NCBI GenBank assembly: GCA_945787155.1
Contig: CALZHD010000021.1
Span: 1-43,426, forward strand
From: an uncultured Gammaproteobacteria bacterium
GTDB lineage: Bacteria > Pseudomonadota > Gammaproteobacteria > SZUA-140
DNA: 43,426 nt
Reading direction: 5' to 3'
Shown here: in pieces, positions 38,568-43,426 of the stretch
Position numbering within the stretch: the stretch's first letter is position 1
Layout: every line of letters begins with the position of its first letter
Notes under the pieces: model-generated
Databases searched by the model: none
What the model was told of the DNA's origin: nothing
Seen by the model: only the letters and a program-made list of their open reading frames with translations
Translations under genes and position numbers: made by a program

Positions 38568-39993
38568 ATGAGCAAAGAGATATTATTGGTTGTTGACGCA
38601 GTCTCCAATGAAAGGGGAATTGCCAAAGAGGTCATTATTGACGCTATAGCGATGATATCGCGGTGCGTGTCTCTATTGATCGTGAAACGGGTGACTATGA
38701 GACGTTCCGTTACTGGAATATCTATGCGGATGACTCAGAAGAGATCGAAGAGGCCATAACCCAGCTGACCCTGAGTGAGGCCAGAGAACGTGACCCTGAC
38801 GCAGTAGTGGGTGGCCGGATTGAAGAGCCAATTGAATCGGTTACCTTTGGTCGTATCGCCGCACAGGCTGCCAAACAGGTGATCATGCAGAAAGTTCGCG
38901 AAGCCGAGCGTGCGCAGGTCGTCGAGCAGTATAAAGATCGTGTGGGTGAGCTGGTGACCGGTGTGGTTAAGCGCGTTGAACGGGGTAACGCGATCCTCGA
39001 TCTTGGAGGTAACGCGGAGGCGCTGGTCTCACGTGAAGACATGATCCCGCGTGAAGCGGTACGAGCAGGTGATCGTTTACGTGGTTACCTGCAGGATGTC
39101 CACTCCGAGCAGCGTGGTGCTCAGCTCTTTATTAGCCGTACTGCGCCAGAGTTGTTGGTTGAACTGTTTAAGATTGAGGTACCAGAGGTCGGCGAAGGGC
39201 TGATTGATATCCTTGGTGCGGCGCGTGATCCTGGGCTGCGTGCCAAGATTGCCGTCAATGCCAATGATGAGCGCATCGATCCTGTGGGTGCCTGTGTCGG
39301 TATGCGCGGTTCACGGGTGCAAAGTGTCTCGAATGAACTTGGCGGTGAACGCATTGACATCATTCTGTGGGATGAAAATCCAGCACAGTTTGTGATTAAT
39401 GCCATGTCACCGGCGGAAGTTGAATCGATCGTGGTAGATGAAGATGCGCACAGCATGGACCTGGCGGTGGGCGAAGAGCATCTGTCACAGGCAATTGGTC
39501 GCGGCGGACAGAATGTGCGTCTGGCAAGTCAGTTGACCGGCTGGGAACTCAACATCATGACCGAGGCGCAGGCGGAAGAGAAGAGCGAGGCCGAAGGTGA
39601 AACACTGAAAAATCTCTTTATGCAGCACCTGGATGTGGATGAAGAGATTGCATTGATCTTTGTACAGGAAGGTTTTTCCAGTATTGAGGAAGTGGCTTAT
39701 GTGCCCACTAAAGAGCTGCTAGCGATCGAAATGTGTTGCTGACGCGTGAGATCGCGACGGAAGAGAAGATTGGCGATGTCGAGCCGGCTGCCGATCTGTT
39801 GGCAATGGAAGGAATGGACAAGACACTTGCTTATCAGCTTGCCAGCAGTGGCATCGTGACGCAGGAAGATCTGGCGGAGCAGGCGGTTGATGAGCTGCTT
39901 GAGATATAAGTGATGTATGAGGAGCGCGCGAGCGCATTGATCATGGCTGCACGTGCACCGTGGTTTGAGAACGAGCAAGTCAATCAAGGTTAA
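38568..39993 (+). pseudogene. nusA: NusA, disrupted in three places
   Basis: NusA is the RNA polymerase pausing and termination factor. The pieces cover the whole protein. ATG 38568, with TAGAGG upstream, encodes MSKEILLVVDAVSNERGI. After a frame switch at 38642 the main ORF carries the rest of the N-terminal domain, the S1 domain ([20 protein letters not shown]) and the KH domains ([46 protein letters not shown]). After a second switch at 39727 the acidic C-terminal repeats continue (DLLAMEGMDKTLAYQLASSG). An in-frame TAA at 39907 then precedes EERASALIMAARAPWFE and the natural end at 39993. Compared with E. coli NusA about 12 and 15 residues are missing at the two switches. The surrounding operon is intact. 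Confidence 0.85.
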
Positions 39994-40008
39994 AATCGGT
40001 AGAGACGC

Positions 40009-42624
40009 ATGGCTGAAGTTACGGTAAAACAACTTGCTGAAGTAGTTGGCATTCCAGTGGATCGATTGATTGCCCAGTTAGGTGAGGCAGGTCGCTCAAT
40101 CAAGGATGAAAACGAGTCGATAAGTGATGAAGATAAGGTAGAGCTGCTGGGTTATCTGCGCCGTAGTCATGGTGAGACCGACGCTCCCGCGAAACGTGAG
40201 CCCAAAAAGATCACGTTGCGACGCAAGACCGTTAGCGAACTGGAGCAGAGTAGCACCCAGGGGCGTGTTAAGAAGGTCAAAAAGGTCAATGTTGAGTTTC
40301 GCAGCAAACGGACCTATGCCAAGCGTAGCGAACTAGCTGCTGAAGAGGAAGCCGCTAACAAAAGCGAAGAAAGCAAGCTTGCCGAAAGCAAAGAACTGGA
40401 AACCGATCTTGCGGAAAAGACTGCCGTAAAGGAAGAGCTTGCGCGGCAAGAGCGTGAGCTGAACGAGTCAAATGAAAAGAAGGCGGCCGAAGAGGCTGCG
40501 CGCCTCAAGATTGAAGAGATGAAACTGGCTGCTGAACACGCGGCGATTGAAGCCGTAAAGGCCGCGGCTAATGAGCATGTTGCCGCCGAACAGGAAGTTG
40601 AAGCCGCGAAGGCTGCGAAGGCTGCGAAGGCAGCGGCAATTGCTGCTGCGCCCAAGGCTGAACCTGTCGTGGTGACGGATAAGAAAGGGAAGCGTAAAGA
40701 TAAGGCTAAAGAGGGCCGTGGTGGCGAGCGCTCTACCAAGTATGGTCGTCGTGAGCTTCATGTGGCGGGTGATAAGGCGGGTAGACGTAAGAAGAAAGGG
40801 AAGTTTAAGGCGAAGCCAGCAGTCACTGCGGGTGGTAAGCACGGTTTTGCGATGCCAACCGCACCGGTTGTACGCGAAGTCACTATCCCTGAAACCATCA
40901 CGGTTGCTGAGTTGGCTCAGAAGATGTCGGTTAAGGCCGCAGAGCTGATTAAGGTATTGATGGGGCTTGGTTCGATGGTCACCATTAATCAGGTGCTTGA
41001 TCAGGACACCGCCTCCGTGGTGGTTGAAGAGATGGGGCATACGCCAAAGGCGTTGGCTGAAAATGCAGTTGAGGATGAATTGCAGCAGGCGGGTGAAGAG
41101 ATTGAGGGTGACAAAGTAGCTCGTGCGCCAGTGGTTACGATTATGGGACATGTTGATCACGGTAAAACATCGCTGCTTGATCATATTCGTCGCGCCAAGG
41201 TGGCGAGTGGCGAGGCGGGTGGTATTACCCAGCATATGGGTGCCTACCATGTTGAGACAGACAAGGGGATGATCAGCTTCCTTGATACCCCAGGCCATGC
41301 TGCCTTTACTGCGATGCGTGCGCGTGGTGCTGATGTAACGGATATTGTGATTCTGGTGGTTGCCGCTGATGATGGTGTGAAGCCGCAAACCCTAGAGGCG
41401 ATTCAACACGCCAAGGCTGCCAACGTGCCATTGATTGTGGCGATTAATAAGATTGATAAGCCCGAGGCTGATATTGATCGAGTGAAGCAGGAGCTGGTAG
41501 GGCATGAGGTAATCCCTGAAGAGTGGGGTGGTGAAACCATGTTTGCGGGTGTCTCAGCCAAAACAGGTGAAGGCATTGATGCCTTGCTTGACGCGATCCT
41601 GCTGCAAGCTGAAGTGCTTGAATTGAAGGCAGTAGAAGATTGTCCTGCAAGGGGCGCGGTGATCGAATCGAGTCTCGACAAGGGACGTGGTCCGGTGGCG
41701 ACCATCCTGGTTCAAAACGGTATTCTGCGTAAAGGCGATATGGTGCTTGCTGGGCAGGAGTATGGTCGCGTGCGTGCGATATTCGACGAGGCTGGTAAGC
41801 CAGTGGAAGAGGCAGGTCCCTCGATTCCAGTGGTGGTCCTGGGACTTTCAGGGACGCCAAGTGCCGGTGACGAAGTGCTGGTTGTTGCAGATGAACGCAA
41901 GGCGCGTGAAGTCGCACTGTTTAGACAGGCAAAATCCCGTGAAGTACAACTGGCACGCCAGAAGGCTTCGAAGATGGAAGACATGTTTTCACAAATGGGT
42001 AAGAATAAGGTTGATATCCTCAATCTACTGATCAAGGCCGATGTGCAGGGCTCAGTCGAGGCGTTACGCGACTCATTGACCAAGCTTTCGAACGAAGAAG
42101 TGGCGGTGAAGATCGTCGCTTCGGGTGTGGGCGGTATCAATGAGTCTGATGTCAATCTGGCGATTGCCTCCGATGCGATCCTGGTGGGTTTCAACGTGCG
42201 TGCCGACGCAGCAGCGCGTCGCCTGGGTGAAGAATCTGGGCTCTCGCCGCGTTATTATAGTGTGATTTACGATGTGATTGATGATGTGAGGAGTTCACTC
42301 TCTGGCATGTTGGCACCCGAAATCAAGGAACAGATCGTTGGTATGGCCGAGGTGCGCGATGTCTTTACCTCGCCGAAACTGGGGGCGATTGCAGGCTGTC
42401 TGGTGATCGAAGGTGCGGTTAAACGCAGCAACCCGATTCGTGTATTGCGTGACAACGTGGTGATCTATGAAGGTGAACTCGAATCACTGCGTCGCTTCAA
42501 AGACGATGTCAATGAAGTCAGGGCAGGGACCGAGTGTGGTATCGGCGTCAAGAATTACAATGACGTTAAGCCAGGCGATCAGATTGAGGTCTATGAAACG
42601 GTTTCGGTTGAGCGTACCCTTTGA
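40009..42624 (+). CDS. infB: Translation initiation factor IF-2
   Basis: IF-2 is the GTPase that brings initiator tRNA to the ribosome. The 871-residue protein begins with the IF2 N-terminal fold ([21 protein letters not shown]). A long charged Ala/Lys/Glu-rich coiled linker (about 95-290) and a second N-domain follow. The G domain has [15 protein letters not shown] (about 380), DTPGHAAF and NKIDK. Domains II-IV follow, with the C-terminal [18 protein letters not shown]. The length and all G motifs are normal. It starts 15 bases after the end of the disrupted nusA. Confidence 0.97.
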   Translation: MAEVTVKQLAEVVGIPVDRLIAQLGEAGRSIKDENESISDEDKVELLGYLRRSHGETDAPAKREPKKITLRRKTVSELEQSSTQGRVKKVKKVNVEFRSKRTYAKRSELAAEEEAANKSEESKLAESKELETDLAEKTAVKEELARQERELNESNEKKAAEEAARLKIEEMKLAAEHAAIEAVKAAANEHVAAEQEVEAAKAAKAAKAAAIAAAPKAEPVVVTDKKGKRKDKAKEGRGGERSTKYGRRELHVAGDKAGRRKKKGKFKAKPAVTAGGKHGFAMPTAPVVREVTIPETITVAELAQKMSVKAAELIKVLMGLGSMVTINQVLDQDTASVVVEEMGHTPKALAENAVEDELQQAGEEIEGDKVARAPVVTIMGHVDHGKTSLLDHIRRAKVASGEAGGITQHMGAYHVETDKGMISFLDTPGHAAFTAMRARGADVTDIVILVVAADDGVKPQTLEAIQHAKAANVPLIVAINKIDKPEADIDRVKQELVGHEVIPEEWGGETMFAGVSAKTGEGIDALLDAILLQAEVLELKAVEDCPARGAVIESSLDKGRGPVATILVQNGILRKGDMVLAGQEYGRVRAIFDEAGKPVEEAGPSIPVVVLGLSGTPSAGDEVLVVADERKAREVALFRQAKSREVQLARQKASKMEDMFSQMGKNKVDILNLLIKADVQGSVEALRDSLTKLSNEEVAVKIVASGVGGINESDVNLAIASDAILVGFNVRADAAARRLGEESGLSPRYYSVIYDVIDDVRSSLSGMLAPEIKEQIVGMAEVRDVFTSPKLGAIAGCLVIEGAVKRSNPIRVLRDNVVIYEGELESLRRFKDDVNEVRAGTECGIGVKNYNDVKPGDQIEVYETVSVERTL

Positions 42625-42690
42625 TCGTAATACCCTGTGTGAGATCTGATATGAGACCCAGTGTGATAGTCGGCGTAGTGGTTTTTTGTC

Positions 42691-43080
42691 ATGGCTAAAG
42701 AATTCAGTCGGACGCTGAGAGTTGCAGAACAGATTCGGCGCGAGTTAGCGCAGTTGATTCAGCAGGAAGTGAAAGATCCTCGAGTGGGGATGGTGACGGT
42801 GACTGCGGTCGACATCTCACCTGATATGTCACACGCCAAGGTGCATGTGACACTACTCGATGATGATCACGAGATCGATGAGTGTATTAAGGTGTTGAAT
42901 AGTGCCTCTGCCTTTTTACGCCGTGCGCTCGGCAAACGGATGCAGCTGAGAGTGGTGCCGACATTACGCTTCCATTACGACGCCTCGGTCGAACACGGCA
43001 CCGCACTGTCGGCGCTGATTGATTCCGCCGTTGCCAGTGATCACAAAAATAGAGAGCAAGATGACGATGGCGCGTCGTAA
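42691..43080 (+). CDS. rbfA: Ribosome-binding factor A
   Basis: RbfA is a KH-fold protein for 16S rRNA 5'-end maturation and cold adaptation. The 129-residue product starts [39 protein letters not shown] and has [36 protein letters not shown], all diagnostic. It overlaps truB by 14 bases. Confidence 0.95.
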   Translation: MAKEFSRTLRVAEQIRRELAQLIQQEVKDPRVGMVTVTAVDISPDMSHAKVHVTLLDDDHEIDECIKVLNSASAFLRRALGKRMQLRVVPTLRFHYDASVEHGTALSALIDSAVASDHKNREQDDDGAS

Positions 43081-43426
43081 GTCTGGACGCAATATCAACG
43101 GCATTCTTCTGTTCGATAAACCTGGTGGCATGAGTTCTAACGCAGTATTGCAACGGGTTAAGCGTATATTCAATGCGAACAAGGCCGGGCATACAGGGAG
43201 TCTCGATCCGCTAGCCACCGGATTATTACCGATCTGTCTCGGCGAGGCGACCAAGATGTCTGGTTTTCTACTGGATGCTGACAAGCGCTACCAGGTCACC
43301 ATCAAGCTCGGAATCAAGACCAATACTGCGGATGCAGAAGGCGAAGCGATCCTCACTCGAGAGGTGGGTGACTACAGTGAAAATGAGCTGGAACGGGTAC
43401 TGGCTGAGTTTCTTGGTGAGATAGAA
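43067..43426 (+). CDS. truB: tRNA pseudouridine synthase B, partial at the window end
   Basis: TruB makes pseudouridine 55 in the T-loop of tRNAs. The 120 visible codons show [21 protein letters not shown] and [24 protein letters not shown], whose SLDPLATG contains the catalytic Asp, followed by [20 protein letters not shown]. The reading frame runs off the window, so it is absent from the ORF track. ATG 43067 is chosen; ATG 43061 is also in frame. Confidence 0.94.
   Translation, partial: MARRKSGRNINGILLFDKPGGMSSNAVLQRVKRIFNANKAGHTGSLDPLATGLLPICLGEATKMSGFLLDADKRYQVTIKLGIKTNTADAEGEAILTREVGDYSENELERVLAEFLGEIE

Noticed and set aside
38568-39993. Programmed frameshifting as an explanation for nusA
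   Set aside because: Conserved residues are missing at both junctions and a TAA also occurs, so ribosome slippage alone would not restore the protein.
40468-41388. 306-codon minus-strand ORF
   Set aside because: It is a shadow of infB, whose coding frame is unambiguous; the translation has no family features.
1-43426. CRISPR array or toxin-antitoxin module
   Set aside because: No regularly spaced 20-40 base repeats with unique spacers and no recognisable toxin-antitoxin pair were seen on either strand.

Overview
The window is a stretch of a gammaproteobacterial chromosome. This is inferred from gene content and order: rimP-nusA-infB-rbfA-truB, pcnB-folK-(deoxynucleoside kinase)-panB-panC, and rnr, darP, yaaA, trhP, an mltB-type transglycosylase and a YdgA-like protein. 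Base composition looks moderate. A c-type heme protein, a PEP-CTERM protein, a tandem DUF302 protein and a TauE/SafE exporter would suit a free-living or sulfur-associated lineage, but the sequence does not fix the genus.

Layout. 1-591: tRNA-Leu(CAG) on the minus strand, with helically phased short direct repeats beyond its 3' end that resemble integrase arm sites. 592-4647: rnr, rlmB and a secreted DUF2059-like protein. 4887-9813: tRNA-Glu(CTC), then pcnB, folK, a deoxynucleoside kinase, panB, panC and panD. 9946-14299: an AEC permease, darP, a class V aminotransferase, a DUF3817 protein and yaaA. 14506-17576: a GAF-PAS-PAS-GGDEF-EAL protein converging on a truncated globin. 17577-20110: an AT-richer island with a PEP-CTERM protein, a decayed IS30 transposase and a tandem DUF302 protein. 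20271-24898: mltB-like, DUF3301, YdgA-like, a lipoprotein amidohydrolase and a DUF3135-like protein. 25344-29989: Hsp20, a MITE-like element fused to the end of a TauE gene, DUF523, M18 aminopeptidase, a SPOUT methylase and DUF5062. 30056-34093: an IS3 remnant abutting a PilZ gene, an SRPBCC protein, a secreted repeat protein, a frameshifted pseudogene, a 23-codon ORF coupled to a cytosolic beta-propeller, and a small membrane protein. 34268-37712: trhP followed by two adjacent FGE-sulfatase (SUMF1) family proteins. 38043-43426: rimP, a damaged nusA, infB, rbfA and a partial truB.

How the genes work together. The pan genes with folK form a vitamin biosynthesis block for pantothenate and folate. 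The rimP-to-truB block serves transcription, translation and ribosome maturation. The two SUMF1-family genes overlap at TGATG. The first combines two CxxCH heme sites with an FGE domain that keeps a CX4C pair; the second is a lipoprotein with no such pair. Together they are the best candidate here for an undescribed envelope redox or maturation system.

The most surprising observation is nusA. It sits in its normal operon, but relative to the E. coli protein it has two internal deletions of about 37 and 46 bases, both shifting the frame, plus an in-frame TAA in a patch explainable by three G-to-T changes. Its neighbours are intact. This is either an assembly or sequence problem or a remarkable loss in a normally essential gene.

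All family assignments were made by eye from the translations. No database search was run.
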